Assembly (NCBI GenBank): GCA_002320035.1
Contig: DCJL01000002.1
Span: forward strand, 50,838 to 96,365
Reading direction: 5' to 3'
Length of the DNA stretch: 45,528 nucleotides
Source of the DNA: Clostridiales bacterium UBA1701
GTDB taxonomy: Bacteria; Bacillota; Clostridia; Oscillospirales; Oscillospiraceae
The position numbers and the translations under genes were made by a program. A model generated the notes under the pieces. That model was not told the DNA's origin and did no database searches. It saw only the letters and a list, made by a program, of their open reading frames with translations. Of this stretch, positions 22,831-31,327 are shown piece after piece (within the stretch, counting starts at the first letter, position 1; the number at the start of each line of letters is the position of its first letter).

Positions 22831-24585
22831 GTGAGCGCAATTCTTATTCTTGTTATCGCAGTTGCTCTGCTCGCCCTTGGCTACATCTTTTACGGTAGCT
22901 GGCTGGCAAAGCAGTGGGGTGTCGACCCCAACCATGAGACCCCGGCACACACCAGTTACGACGGAAAGGACTTTGTTCCCGCCAATCCCGCCGTTCTGAT
23001 GGGCCACCATTTCTCTTCCATCGCCGGCGCAGGCCCCATCAACGGACCGATCCAGGCCGCAGTTTTCGGCTGGGTTCCTGTTTTCCTGTGGGTTGTCATC
23101 GGCGGCATCTTCTTCGGCGCCATGCATGACTTCGGCGCCCTGTTCGCCTCCATCCGCCACAACGGCGGCTCCATAGGCGAAGTCATCAAGGCCAACATAG
23201 GCGTGCGCGCCCAGAGGCTGTTCACCATCTTTGCCCTGCTGGTTCTGATTCTGGTCATTGCCTCCTTCACCGCTGTTGTCGCGGGCACCTTTGTTTCCGT
23301 GGCCGCTGAGGGCGAGGCTGCTCTGCCCTTCATTACCGTCGGCCGTGCGAATGTAAGCGGCAACGCTTCCACCGCCACCACCTCCCTGCTTTTCATCGTT
23401 ATTGCTTTTATCTTCGGCTTCTTTGTGTACCGCAAGAATGTCAAGATCGGCCCCGCCACCATCGTCGGCATCATCGGTATTGTGGCCATCGTTATCGCCG
23501 GCCTGAACATCGGCGTCAACGTCAGCCGCACCGGCTGGGTTATCTTCATCGCCGTCTACGTCATGGCCGCCTCCCTGCTGCCTGTCTGGATGCTGCTCCA
23601 GCCCCGCGACTACCTGAGCTCTTTCCTGCTTTACGGTATGATGGCTGTGGCCATCGTCGGCATCATCGGCTCCAACATGAGTGTTGAGCTGCCCGCTTTC
23701 ACCAGCTGGAAGCTGGAGAACGGCAACATGCTCTTCCCCACCCTGTTTATCACCGTGGCCTGCGGTGCGGTTTCCGGTTTCCATTCCCTGATCGGTTCCG
23801 GCACCACCTCCAAGCAGCTCAACTCTGAGAAGGACGCCAAGGTCATCGGCTACGGCGCCATGATCATTGAGTCTGCTCTGGCCATTATTGCGCTTATCGC
23901 CATCGGCGTTGTCTACAAAGAGACCAACATCGGCGGCGGCGACAAGTTCCTGCTGACTGCGCCTCCCACCATTTTTGCCGGCGGCATTGCCACCACCGTA
24001 GCCGTTATGTTTGGCGGTGTTGCCGATTTCTCCAACCCTGTTTACGATACGGTTTACACGCTGCTGACTCTGGCAGTATCCGTGTTCGCTCTGACCTCTC
24101 TGGACTCCGGTACCCGTCTTGCCCGCTACATGTTTGCTGAGCTCTTCGTCAAGGAAGGCGAGAAGCGCGAGGAAATCAAGGGCATCCGCGGCGTTCTGGC
24201 CAATCCCTTTGTCTCTACGCTTATTATGGTCGTCATCGGCTGCGGCATGGGCTTCCTGAAGCTCAACCAGATCTGGGGCGTGTTCGGCGCCGCCAACCAG
24301 CTGCTCGCCGGCATCGCCATGCTGGCTGTCGCCGCCTGGCTCGCCAACATGGGCAAGAACAACAAGATGTTCTTCGTTCCCATGATCTTCATGCTTGCTG
24401 CCACCGGTACCTCTCTGGTGCTTACCATTGTCGCCAAGATCAAGCTCATCGCCGCTGCCGGCGCCGCCTGGGGCGACTGGTTCCAGCTTATCTGGTCCAT
24501 CGGCCTTGTTGTACTGGCAATCATGCTGGTCATCGAGGGTTTTGGCGTCATTACAAAGAAGAAGGGCGAGAAGAAAGTCGCATAA
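22831..24585 (+). CDS. cstA: CstA-family carbon starvation/peptide or pyruvate carrier
   Basis: Polytopic inner-membrane transporter of about 584 residues with many hydrophobic helices along its whole length. Family hallmarks near the N-terminus include HHFSSIAGAGPINGPIQAA (about 49-67) and GAMHDFGAL. Members take up peptides or pyruvate, often under carbon limitation. GTG 22831 is chosen because AAGGAG lies 8-9 nt upstream; an earlier in-frame GTG overlaps that site. The protein is shorter than E. coli CstA (about 700), as in many Firmicutes members. A strong terminator follows. Substrate not deducible. Confidence 0.9.
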   Translation: MSAILILVIAVALLALGYIFYGSWLAKQWGVDPNHETPAHTSYDGKDFVPANPAVLMGHHFSSIAGAGPINGPIQAAVFGWVPVFLWVVIGGIFFGAMHDFGALFASIRHNGGSIGEVIKANIGVRAQRLFTIFALLVLILVIASFTAVVAGTFVSVAAEGEAALPFITVGRANVSGNASTATTSLLFIVIAFIFGFFVYRKNVKIGPATIVGIIGIVAIVIAGLNIGVNVSRTGWVIFIAVYVMAASLLPVWMLLQPRDYLSSFLLYGMMAVAIVGIIGSNMSVELPAFTSWKLENGNMLFPTLFITVACGAVSGFHSLIGSGTTSKQLNSEKDAKVIGYGAMIIESALAIIALIAIGVVYKETNIGGGDKFLLTAPPTIFAGGIATTVAVMFGGVADFSNPVYDTVYTLLTLAVSVFALTSLDSGTRLARYMFAELFVKEGEKREEIKGIRGVLANPFVSTLIMVVIGCGMGFLKLNQIWGVFGAANQLLAGIAMLAVAAWLANMGKNNKMFFVPMIFMLAATGTSLVLTIVAKIKLIAAAGAAWGDWFQLIWSIGLVVLAIMLVIEGFGVITKKKGEKKVA

Positions 24586-24615
24586 GCTTTCTTTTCAAAC
24601 CCACCACATTTTCGG

Positions 24616-24646
24616 AAAAGCGCTCCTTTTGGAGCGCTTTTCTTTT
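24616..24646 (+). terminator. Rho-independent terminator after cstA
   Basis: AAAAGCGCTCC (24616-24626) and GGAGCGCTTTT (24631-24641) form a perfect 11-bp stem with a TTTT loop, followed by CTTTTT. Confidence 0.92.
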
Positions 24647-24682
24647 TGCTCTGCCTGTGTTATAATTTCCCGGGGTGATTTT

Positions 24683-26017
24683 ATGAATTACAGCGCTGAA
24701 TACAAATCCAAGCTCTGCACCGCCGCAGAGGCTGTGAGCCTTGTGAAAAGCGGGGACTGGGTAGATTATTCCTCCAATAATGCCTTCCCCCAGAGCCTTG
24801 ACGCGGCTCTGGCTCAGAGGAGAGACGAGCTTTTTGGCGTAAAAGTCCGGGGCAACCTGCTGCCGGGCCCCATTGCCGTTGTGGAGTGCGATGCGGAGGG
24901 GGCACATTTTACATACAACACATGGCACTGCTCTGCCTATGAACGCAGACTCTGCGACCGGGGCCGGGCTTTTTTTACGCCGATGCTTTTCAGAAATATG
25001 GCCTGGTACTATAAAAATTTTCTCAAAGTGGACGTGGCTATGGTTTCCGCCGCCCCAATGGACAGGCACGGATACTTTAATCTCTCGGGTGCGCTGGGCG
25101 TCTCAAAGGCCATTATCGACAGAGCGGATACGGTCATTATCGAGGTGAACGAGGCCATGCCCAGAATTTGCGGCGGGCAGGACGAGGTGGTGCATATTTC
25201 CCAGGTGGACAGAATCGTGGAGGCCGGGTACAGGCCCCTGTGGGAAATGAAGTCCCCGCCGCCCACGGAGACGGATATGAAAATCGCGCAGTTTGTTTTT
25301 CCGCATATTCGGGACGGAGCCACAGTGCAGCTAGGCATCGGCGGCATGCCCAACGCCCTGGGCGGGCTTATAGCCGAATCCGGGCTGAAAGATCTGGGAA
25401 TGCATACGGAGCTGTGTTCAGACGGATATCTGCAGATGTTCAAGGCCGGCAAGCTCACGAACCGCCGCAAAAGCCTGTATCCGGGCAAGGGGGTGCTTGG
25501 CCTTGCCATTGGCTCAAGGGAGCTGTACGAATGGGTGGATGAGAATCCGGGGATTGCGGGCTTTCCCCTCAGCTATGTAAACGATCCGGCAGTGATAGCC
25601 CAAAACGAGAACATGATCTCCATAAACGGCTGCCTGAATGCAGATCTCTATGGCCAGATTGGTTCCGAGAGCGCAGGCACGCGGCAGATCAGCGGGACCG
25701 GGGGGCAACTGGATTTTGTCACCGGGGCCACTATGTCAAAGGGCGGAAAGGCCTTTCTGTGCATGAGCGCCACCTATACGGACAGGCAGGGCGTGCTCCA
25801 ATCCAGAATCCTGCCCCGATTTGGCGGGGATATCATAACCACCCCCAGAAGCCAGGCATATTATATTGCCACGGAGTATGGCTGCGTGAATCTGGCGGGG
25901 CTTTCCACATGGGAGAGGGCGGCGGGCCTTGTATCCCTTGCCCATCCGGCTTTCAGGGATGAGCTGATAAAAAAAGCGGAGGAGCAGCGCATCTGGCTGC
26001 CCTCCAACAAGAGGTAG
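24683..26017 (+). CDS. Acyl-CoA:acetate CoA-transferase (butyryl-CoA or 4-hydroxybutyryl-CoA type)
   Basis: Cytosolic CoA-transferase of 444 residues in the acetyl-CoA hydrolase/transferase family. AHFTYNTWH resembles the conserved segment used to recognise butyryl-CoA:acetate CoA-transferases, and AAPMDRHGYFN, IQ/VQLGIGGMPNALG-like and GTRQISGTGGQLDFVTGA segments are also family signatures. Most likely it moves CoA from butyryl-CoA to acetate as the last step of butyrate formation; 4-hydroxybutyrate CoA-transferase is the close alternative. ATG 24683 follows GGGGTGA and a TATAAT (24661-24666); longer in-frame starts lie within cstA and are rejected. It is followed 3 nt later by a tRNA-editing-type gene. 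Confidence 0.85.
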   Translation: MNYSAEYKSKLCTAAEAVSLVKSGDWVDYSSNNAFPQSLDAALAQRRDELFGVKVRGNLLPGPIAVVECDAEGAHFTYNTWHCSAYERRLCDRGRAFFTPMLFRNMAWYYKNFLKVDVAMVSAAPMDRHGYFNLSGALGVSKAIIDRADTVIIEVNEAMPRICGGQDEVVHISQVDRIVEAGYRPLWEMKSPPPTETDMKIAQFVFPHIRDGATVQLGIGGMPNALGGLIAESGLKDLGMHTELCSDGYLQMFKAGKLTNRRKSLYPGKGVLGLAIGSRELYEWVDENPGIAGFPLSYVNDPAVIAQNENMISINGCLNADLYGQIGSESAGTRQISGTGGQLDFVTGATMSKGGKAFLCMSATYTDRQGVLQSRILPRFGGDIITTPRSQAYYIATEYGCVNLAGLSTWERAAGLVSLAHPAFRDELIKKAEEQRIWLPSNKR

Positions 26018-26020
26018 AAT

Positions 26021-26575
26021 ATGTATATAGACAAAACTGTTTATACCGGCGGCGCGGAAGGCCGCATGGAAAAAGAGATGAAATGCTACCGGCTTCTGGA
26101 CGGATTGGGCGTGGAATACCGCAGGGTTGACCATGAGCACGCGGATACCATCGCCGCCTGTGAGCAGGTGGAGAGCCTGCTGGACTGCAAAATCTGCAAA
26201 AATCTTTTTCTGACAAACCGCCAGCAGACGGATTTTTACCTGCTTGTGATGCCTGGGGAAAAACCTTTCAAAACAAAGCTCCTTTCAAAGCAGATCGGTT
26301 CCGCCCGGCTCTCCTTTGCCGGGCCGGAGCATATGGAGCGGCTTCTGGACGTCACCCCCGGCTCTGTCAGCGTCCTGGGCTTGATGAACGACAGGGAGAG
26401 GGCTGTGCGCCTGCTGGTGGACCGGGATCTGCTGAAGGAGGAATACTTCGGCTGCCACCCCTGCATCAACAGCTCCAGCCTGCGCTTTAAGACGGCGGAG
26501 CTTTTTGACAGAATCCTGCCCGCAATGGGCCACGAGCCGGAATTTGTGGAGCTCCCCTGGGAAAGCGGGGACTGA
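26021..26575 (+). CDS. YbaK/ProXp-ala-type aminoacyl-tRNA deacylase
   Basis: Cytosolic trans-editing protein of 184 residues. Motifs fitting the prolyl-tRNA synthetase-associated (YbaK/ProX) domain include CKNLFLTNRQQTDFYLLVMPGE, here quoted only in part as KNLFLTNRQQTDFYLL (about 66-81), RLSFAGPE and GCHPCINSSSLRFK (about 144-157). Relatives free tRNA-Pro from mischarged alanine; PrdX of proline-reducing clostridia is another relative. It lies 3 nt after the CoA-transferase gene, hence probably cotranscribed, although no functional link is evident. Confidence 0.85.
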   Translation: MYIDKTVYTGGAEGRMEKEMKCYRLLDGLGVEYRRVDHEHADTIAACEQVESLLDCKICKNLFLTNRQQTDFYLLVMPGEKPFKTKLLSKQIGSARLSFAGPEHMERLLDVTPGSVSVLGLMNDRERAVRLLVDRDLLKEEYFGCHPCINSSSLRFKTAELFDRILPAMGHEPEFVELPWESGD

Positions 26576-26593
26576 ACAAAAAGCAGAACGAAA

Positions 26594-26632
26594 AAGCACC
26601 CGCGCCTTTTCAATCAGAGACGGCGGGTGCTT
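26594..26632. terminator. Shared terminator between convergent genes
   Basis: AAGCACCCG (26594-26602) pairs with CGGGTGCTT (26624-26632). On the minus strand the stem runs straight into TTTTTCG, serving the cupin gene; on the plus strand the T tract is weaker. Confidence 0.7.
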
Positions 26633-26637
26633 CCCGT

Positions 26638-26985
26638 TTATTTATAAAGGATAAGGGCAATGGCCTCAAGGGTCTCGTCGCCGGTATTCTTCAGGCTGTG
26701 GCCCTGCCCGGCGTCCACAAAAGCCACGTCCCCGGGAAGTAGCTCCACGACGCTGCCGTTGTCATTATACTCGCCCCGGCCCCTGAGAATGTAGTAGGTT
26801 TCTCCGTCCCCCTGGTGGATGTGCCAGCCCACCTCGCAGCCCTTTTCCAGATAAATATGGTTGAAGATCCGGCCCTTGCCGTACATCTCGTCCGCATTTT
26901 CCAGTATCCGGCACATTCGAACCCGGCCCTCGCCGCCGAACATCTGCTTGCTATCTGTGCTTCTCTCATCCTTGCGCCTTACCAT
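26638..26985 (-). CDS. Cupin-domain protein
   Basis: A small single-domain beta-barrel protein of about 115 residues. The metal-binding motif is recognisable as GWHIHQGDGETYYILRGRG (about 50-68), and the second motif as PGDVAFVDAGQGHSLKN (about 82-98). Such proteins are metal-dependent isomerases, dioxygenases or sugar binders; the substrate cannot be read from the sequence. ATG 26985 is chosen for GAGG 7 nt upstream. It lies directly downstream of the LUD-family gene and is likely cotranscribed. Confidence 0.85.
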   Translation of the reverse strand: MVRRKDERSTDSKQMFGGEGRVRMCRILENADEMYGKGRIFNHIYLEKGCEVGWHIHQGDGETYYILRGRGEYNDNGSVVELLPGDVAFVDAGQGHSLKNTGDETLEAIALILYK

Positions 26986-26993
26986 GCCGCACC

Positions 26994-27584
26994 TCACATT
27001 CCGAGCGCTTCGTCAATGAGGACAACTTCGGCGCTCATGCCCATCATGGGCCCCCAGAGCACCAGCAGCGCCCGGCAGATGCGGCTGGCCATGCGGCAGT
27101 CGTGGCATTTGTTGTCTGTCTTGCAGGGGTTGTTATTCTCAAAGCGTCGGCAGTTTTGTACCGCAGCCACATTCCGGGCCCGGTACAGGGCAGAGTCGAA
27201 ATCCGGGCAGAGCTTGTTTGTCCCGGCGACGATGTAAAGGCGCTTGTTGCCGTAGACCTGGCCCGCAAGCCGGTTTCCCTTGCCGTCAATATTCAGAATT
27301 TCACCGTCCTCGGTCATGGCGTTGGCTCCGCTTATGTACACGTCCGCGGCGTTTGCTTTCTCAATCGTCTCCGGGCCGGGAACCTTCCAGTGCCAGTAGA
27401 CGGAGTTCGCCTCGCTGAGCTTTTCAAAAAGCCCCAACTGTTCGGCGGTTTTGCTGCCGCCTATGCCTACGGTGCAGCCCCTTATCTGCTGTGCCAGATA
27501 GTCTGCCGCCTGGGCCCCGGTAGCGAAATGCTTCACGCTGTAACCCCGCAGCTCAAGGCTTTTTATGGCTTTTTCAATGTTCAT
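26994..27584 (-). CDS. LUD-domain (LutC/YkgG-like) protein
   Basis: Cytosolic protein of about 196 residues with the LUD fold of LutB/LutC lactate-utilisation proteins: TVGIGGSKTAEQLGLFE (about 38-54) and ADVYISGANAMTEDGEILN (about 80-98). The C-terminus carries four or so cysteines (NPCKTDNKCHDCRMASRIC) that could bind metal. It stands alone without lutA or lutB, as do many anaerobe DUF162 proteins whose role is unknown. ATG 27584 is chosen because AAGGAGG lies 7 nt upstream. Its promoter lies at 27631-27659. Confidence 0.85.
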   Translation of the reverse strand: MNIEKAIKSLELRGYSVKHFATGAQAADYLAQQIRGCTVGIGGSKTAEQLGLFEKLSEANSVYWHWKVPGPETIEKANAADVYISGANAMTEDGEILNIDGKGNRLAGQVYGNKRLYIVAGTNKLCPDFDSALYRARNVAAVQNCRRFENNNPCKTDNKCHDCRMASRICRALLVLWGPMMGMSAEVVLIDEALGM

Positions 27585-27630
27585 AATCAAACCTCCTTAA
27601 ATTCCAAGCCCGCGCTTCCTTGTATAATAC

Positions 27631-27659
27631 ATTATACTATGAAAGCGCAGGCTTGGCAA
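27631..27659 (-). promoter_or_regulatory. Promoter of the LUD-cupin pair
   Basis: On the minus strand TTGCCA (27659-27654), 17-bp spacer and TATAAT (27636-27631). It overlaps a hairpin (CCAAGCC..GGCTTGG, 27604-27656) that probably also ends the nucleotidyltransferase transcript. Confidence 0.7.
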
Positions 27660-28685
27660 TTATAAATCCAGCGCCTGGGCCAGTTCCCCGGCAGAAAGCG
27701 CCAGCTCTTTTGCAAATTCGGCATCTTCCGAGGAGACCCGGATGCGGATGGCGGAGCTTTCCGGCAGGGGAGAGATATGCATGTCGAAGCGCTGCCTGTG
27801 CAGGCGGATGCCGTCGGCATAGTCCGCGCCCATGTCCAGCATAGCCCGCGACAGGGCGCCCATAAGCGCTGCCCGGCTGCGGCAGGGGCAGTCCAGGCTT
27901 GCGTCGCTCTTTTCCTCCGGCTGCGGCAGGGCGCCGGAGGAGGCAGGCAGAAATTCCGGGGGGATGGAGAGCTTCAGCCTGCCTTCAAGGGCGTCAACGC
28001 AGCATTTGTAATAGGAAAGGGGACTGCCCACATCGCACCAGTAGCCCTCCAGTGCTGCACCCAGCAGCGCTTCTCCCCGCTCCATCAGCAGAGGAAACAG
28101 CTCCCGGGCAAAATCAAAGGGCCTGCCCGCCGGCACAAGGGACATGGCCCGGGGAGAGAGCACATAGATGCCGGTATTCACAAGATCGGTCACTACGCGG
28201 TTCCAGCAGGGCTTTTCGATGAAGGCGCGGATAAAATCTCCGCCGTCCGTTACGGCAAGGCCATAGCTCAGGGGCTCCGGGTGGCGGCAGAGAGCCAGAG
28301 TCACGGCCGCTTTCCCGGCCCGGTGCTTTTCCATAAGGGAGCGCAGGTCAAAATCGCAGGCCGCGTCTCCGCTGATGACGAGAAAATCCTCATCCCCGTA
28401 GAAATCTGCGCAGTTTTTTACTCCGCCCGCAGTGCCGAGCGCCTCCTTTTCAATCTTGTAACGGAGCTTTACGCCAAGGCGGCTGCCGTCTCCGAAATAG
28501 CCGGTGATATCCTCCGCACGGTATTTCAGCGCGGCACAGATATCCGTAAAGCCGTTTTCTTTCAACAGGAGGATAATATGCTCCATCATGGGCCTGCCCA
28601 ACAGGGGCACCATGGGCTTTGGCAGCTCTCCGGTGACAGCTTTCAGACGGGTTCCCTGCCCGCCTGCCATTATTACTGCTTTCAC
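27660..28685 (-). CDS. NDP-sugar nucleotidyltransferase with apparent remnant phosphomannomutase domain
   Basis: Cytosolic enzyme of 341 residues. Residues 1-235 are a sugar-phosphate nucleotidyltransferase: signature MAGGQGTRLKAVTGELPKPM (about 7-26), metal-binding SGDAACDFD and NTGIYVLSP. It activates hexose-1-phosphate, mannose- or glucose-type, for cell-surface sugars. Residues about 265-341 do not belong to that fold; HISPLPESSAIRIRVSSED resembles the C-terminal domain of phosphomannomutases. Longer relatives fuse both enzymes in about 800 residues; here the mutase catalytic domains are missing. GTG start with GGAGG upstream. Single-gene unit. Confidence 0.8.
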   Translation of the reverse strand: MKAVIMAGGQGTRLKAVTGELPKPMVPLLGRPMMEHIILLLKENGFTDICAALKYRAEDITGYFGDGSRLGVKLRYKIEKEALGTAGGVKNCADFYGDEDFLVISGDAACDFDLRSLMEKHRAGKAAVTLALCRHPEPLSYGLAVTDGGDFIRAFIEKPCWNRVVTDLVNTGIYVLSPRAMSLVPAGRPFDFARELFPLLMERGEALLGAALEGYWCDVGSPLSYYKCCVDALEGRLKLSIPPEFLPASSGALPQPEEKSDASLDCPCRSRAALMGALSRAMLDMGADYADGIRLHRQRFDMHISPLPESSAIRIRVSSEDAEFAKELALSAGELAQALDL

Positions 28686-28743
28686 GGCGCACCTCCGTAA
28701 ACAAATATATCTATATTATTGGCCGTGAAGCGCAAATTATTTG

Positions 28744-28772
28744 TTGTAAAGGCGGATATGATTTGATATAAT
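28744..28772 (+). promoter_or_regulatory. Promoter of gdpP
   Basis: TTGTAA (28744-28749), 17-bp spacer, TATAAT (28767-28772), about 55 nt before the gdpP start codon. Confidence 0.8.
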
Positions 28773-28827
28773 AACTAAATAATTAATCAAAATGGGAGTA
28801 ATGCCGGCATGGCAGGAGGTGCGGCCG

Positions 28828-30822
28828 ATGAAATATAACAAAAATCTGCAGAGACTGGCAGAACCCGGGGTGAGGATGCATCTGTTTTTCCTTGTGGCTT
28901 TCGCCGTCGCCACACTGCTTTTCAAGATGTACTACCTTGCCGCCGCCGAGGGCGCAGTAATAATCTTTCTGATTATTTACAGCCTGCTGTCCCGGCGCAG
29001 GAAGGAAAAGCAGCTGGCGGCCTATATCGAATCCGTGACCTATGACACGGAGAACGCAAAAAACAACACCCTGATGAATTTCCCCCTGCCCATCGCGGTG
29101 TTCCGTCTGGACGATTCCAGAATCATCTGGGGCAACGACCAGTTCTTTGCCATGTGCGGCGCCACCGGTACCCGGCTTGACGCCAGCATCGCGGATATGG
29201 TGCCCCAATTTTCCGGCAAGTGGCTGCTGGAGGGGAAGAGCCAGTATCCGGCCCTGCTCCAGGTGGGCGGAAGAAAGTACCAGCTCCACGGAAATGTGAT
29301 CCGCTCTGAAAAGCCCGGGGATGACGGAGCGGTGACGGGCATTACCTACTGGGTGGATGTGACGGAGTATGACGATGTACGGGTGGAATACGAGCGTTCC
29401 CGACCAGTGCCCGGAATCGTGGTCATAGACAACCTGGACGAGTTGACGAGAAACCAGCCCGACCGGGTAAAAAACGACCTGCGCGACGCGGTGGAGGACA
29501 GGCTCCGCCAATGGTGCGACGGGTACAACGGCATTCTCCGCCGCTATGACAGGGACCGCTATCTTGTGATTTTTGAAAAACGCGATGTGGACAAAATGAA
29601 GCAGGATAAATTCAGGATCACCGAGGATATGCATCAGGTGGAAAATACCAACGGGATCGACGCCTCCATAAGCATCGGCCTGGGGGAGGATGCGGAGAGT
29701 CTCGGAGAGGGGCTTCAGTTCGCGGATATGGGCATTGAGCTGGCCCTGTCCCGGGGCGGAGACCAGACGGTGGTAAAGAACCGGCTGAGCTTTGAGTTCT
29801 ACGGCGGCCGGGGCTTTGAGGTGGAAAAGCGCACCAAGGTCAAGTCCCGCGTGATGGCCAATACGCTGGCGGAGCTTGTGCGGGATTCTTCCAGGGTCAT
29901 CGTGATGGGGCATCGTTTTGCGGATCTGGACAGCGTTGGCGCGGCAGTGGGCGTATGCTGCCTGGCCAGAAAGTGCGGCGTGAAGGTCAATGTGGCCATT
30001 GATTTGAACAACAATGCGGCCCGGCTCCTGCTGGAGCGTATGCGCCGGGAGCCCGAATATAAGGATGTTTTTATAAGCCCGGCCGAGGCGATTGCCCGGG
30101 CTGACGGGCATGCGCTGCTGGTGGTGGTGGATACCAACCGCCCGGAGCAGATAGAAAATTCAGAGCTCCTGTCCGGCTGCAACCGGGTGGCGGTCATCGA
30201 CCATCACAGAGTTGCCGCCACCTATATACACAATGCGGCCCTGGGCTTTATCGAGCCCTACGCCTCATCGACCTGCGAGCTCATAACAGAGATCCTCCAG
30301 GAGGTGGCGGAGCAGACGGATATTCTCCGCTGCGAGGCGGAGGCCATGCTGGCGGGGATTGTGCTGGATACCAAGAGCTTTTCCATCCGGACCGGGGAGC
30401 GCACCTTTGATGCGGCGGCCTATCTTCGCCGCTGTGGGGCGGACACGGCCGAGGTAAAGAAGCTTTTCCAGACGGATATGCAGGACACCGTTGCCCGGTA
30501 CAAGATAATGCAGAGCGCGGCGCTCTATAAAAACATCGCCATAGCGGCCCCCGAGGAGCCTCAGGACAGGATTGTGGCGGCCCAGGCGGCGGACGAGCTT
30601 TTGAATATATCAGGCGTGGATGCTTCCGTTGTCGCCGCTCCTGACGGAAGGGGAGGGGTGTTTGCCTCCGCCCGCTCCATTGGAGAGCTGAACGTGCAGA
30701 TCATTATGGAAAAGCTGGGCGGCGGCGGCAACCGCAGCGCGGCGGCGGTACAGTTTACGGACATGAAGCTGCCGGACGCGGTAAAGAAGATCTACGCGGC
30801 CATAGACGAATATATTGGCTGA
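28828..30822 (+). CDS. gdpP: Cyclic-di-AMP phosphodiesterase, GdpP/YybT type
   Basis: Membrane-anchored enzyme of 664 residues that hydrolyses c-di-AMP. Two helices near residues 17-54 anchor it. A PAS-like domain and a degenerate GGDEF domain follow (IRRYDRDRYLVIFEKRDVDK region, about 240-300). The DHH part shows MGHRFADLDSVGAAVG (about 360-375), VVDTNRPEQ and VIDHHR (about 456), and a DHHA1 domain ends the protein. In DHHA1 the usual GGGGH reads GGGGNRSAAAVQ. ATG 28828 has GGAGG 8 nt upstream. Followed by rplI and dnaB, the usual Firmicutes order. Confidence 0.93.
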   Translation: MKYNKNLQRLAEPGVRMHLFFLVAFAVATLLFKMYYLAAAEGAVIIFLIIYSLLSRRRKEKQLAAYIESVTYDTENAKNNTLMNFPLPIAVFRLDDSRIIWGNDQFFAMCGATGTRLDASIADMVPQFSGKWLLEGKSQYPALLQVGGRKYQLHGNVIRSEKPGDDGAVTGITYWVDVTEYDDVRVEYERSRPVPGIVVIDNLDELTRNQPDRVKNDLRDAVEDRLRQWCDGYNGILRRYDRDRYLVIFEKRDVDKMKQDKFRITEDMHQVENTNGIDASISIGLGEDAESLGEGLQFADMGIELALSRGGDQTVVKNRLSFEFYGGRGFEVEKRTKVKSRVMANTLAELVRDSSRVIVMGHRFADLDSVGAAVGVCCLARKCGVKVNVAIDLNNNAARLLLERMRREPEYKDVFISPAEAIARADGHALLVVVDTNRPEQIENSELLSGCNRVAVIDHHRVAATYIHNAALGFIEPYASSTCELITEILQEVAEQTDILRCEAEAMLAGIVLDTKSFSIRTGERTFDAAAYLRRCGADTAEVKKLFQTDMQDTVARYKIMQSAALYKNIAIAAPEEPQDRIVAAQAADELLNISGVDASVVAAPDGRGGVFASARSIGELNVQIIMEKLGGGGNRSAAAVQFTDMKLPDAVKKIYAAIDEYIG

Positions 30823-30847
30823 GGGAACACAGAAAGGAGAACGCGAG

Positions 30848-31297
30848 ATGAAAGTCATTTTCAACACAGATGTGAAAGGGCAGGGCAAGAAGGGCGAGAT
30901 GAAAGAGGTTTCCGACGGTTATGCCAGAAACTATCTTCTGCCCCGCAATCTGGCTACCCCGGCTACTGCCGACAACATAAATGCCATGAAGCTCAGGGAG
31001 AAGGCCAAGGCTGCCCAGATCGCCAAGGAGAAGGCGCTGGCGCTGGAAAACGCCAAAAAGCTGGAGGCTGTACAGGTCACGATAAAGGCCAAGGCCGGAA
31101 ACGGCGGCAGGCTCTTCGGCGCGGTCACCTCCCAGGAGATCAGCAAGGCGCTGAAGGAGCAGTTTGATATGGACATTGAAAAGAACAAGATCGTCCAGGC
31201 CGAGCCAATTAAGACCTTCGGCAGCTTCTCTGTGAAGGCAAAGCTTGGCTACGAGATAAGCGGCAGTATAAACGTCCTGGTTGTAGAGGACAGATAA
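30848..31297 (+). CDS. rplI: Ribosomal protein bL9
   Basis: Large-subunit ribosomal protein, 149 residues, standard length. The N-terminal rRNA-binding domain (MKVIFNTDVKGQGKKGEMKE, DGYARNYLLPRNLA) is joined by a long charged helix (about 40-75) to the C-terminal domain (GRLFGAVTSQEISKAL). AAAGGAG lies 8 nt before ATG 30848. Lies between gdpP and dnaB and is probably cotranscribed with them. Confidence 0.98.
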   Translation: MKVIFNTDVKGQGKKGEMKEVSDGYARNYLLPRNLATPATADNINAMKLREKAKAAQIAKEKALALENAKKLEAVQVTIKAKAGNGGRLFGAVTSQEISKALKEQFDMDIEKNKIVQAEPIKTFGSFSVKAKLGYEISGSINVLVVEDR

Positions 31298-31327
31298 GAC
31301 AGAGCGGCAGGAAAGGACTGGTAGTAT

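Noticed and set aside
24395..24682. N-terminal extension of the CoA-transferase
   Set aside because: Lies within cstA and its terminator; the protein family begins at 24683, which has its own ribosome binding site.
25600..25720. Loss of the catalytic glutamate in the CoA-transferase
   Set aside because: From memory the butyryl-CoA/4-hydroxybutyryl-CoA group differs from other transferases here, so the residue cannot be assigned without an alignment.
28783..30111. 442-codon open frame on the minus strand
   Set aside because: Antisense shadow of gdpP.
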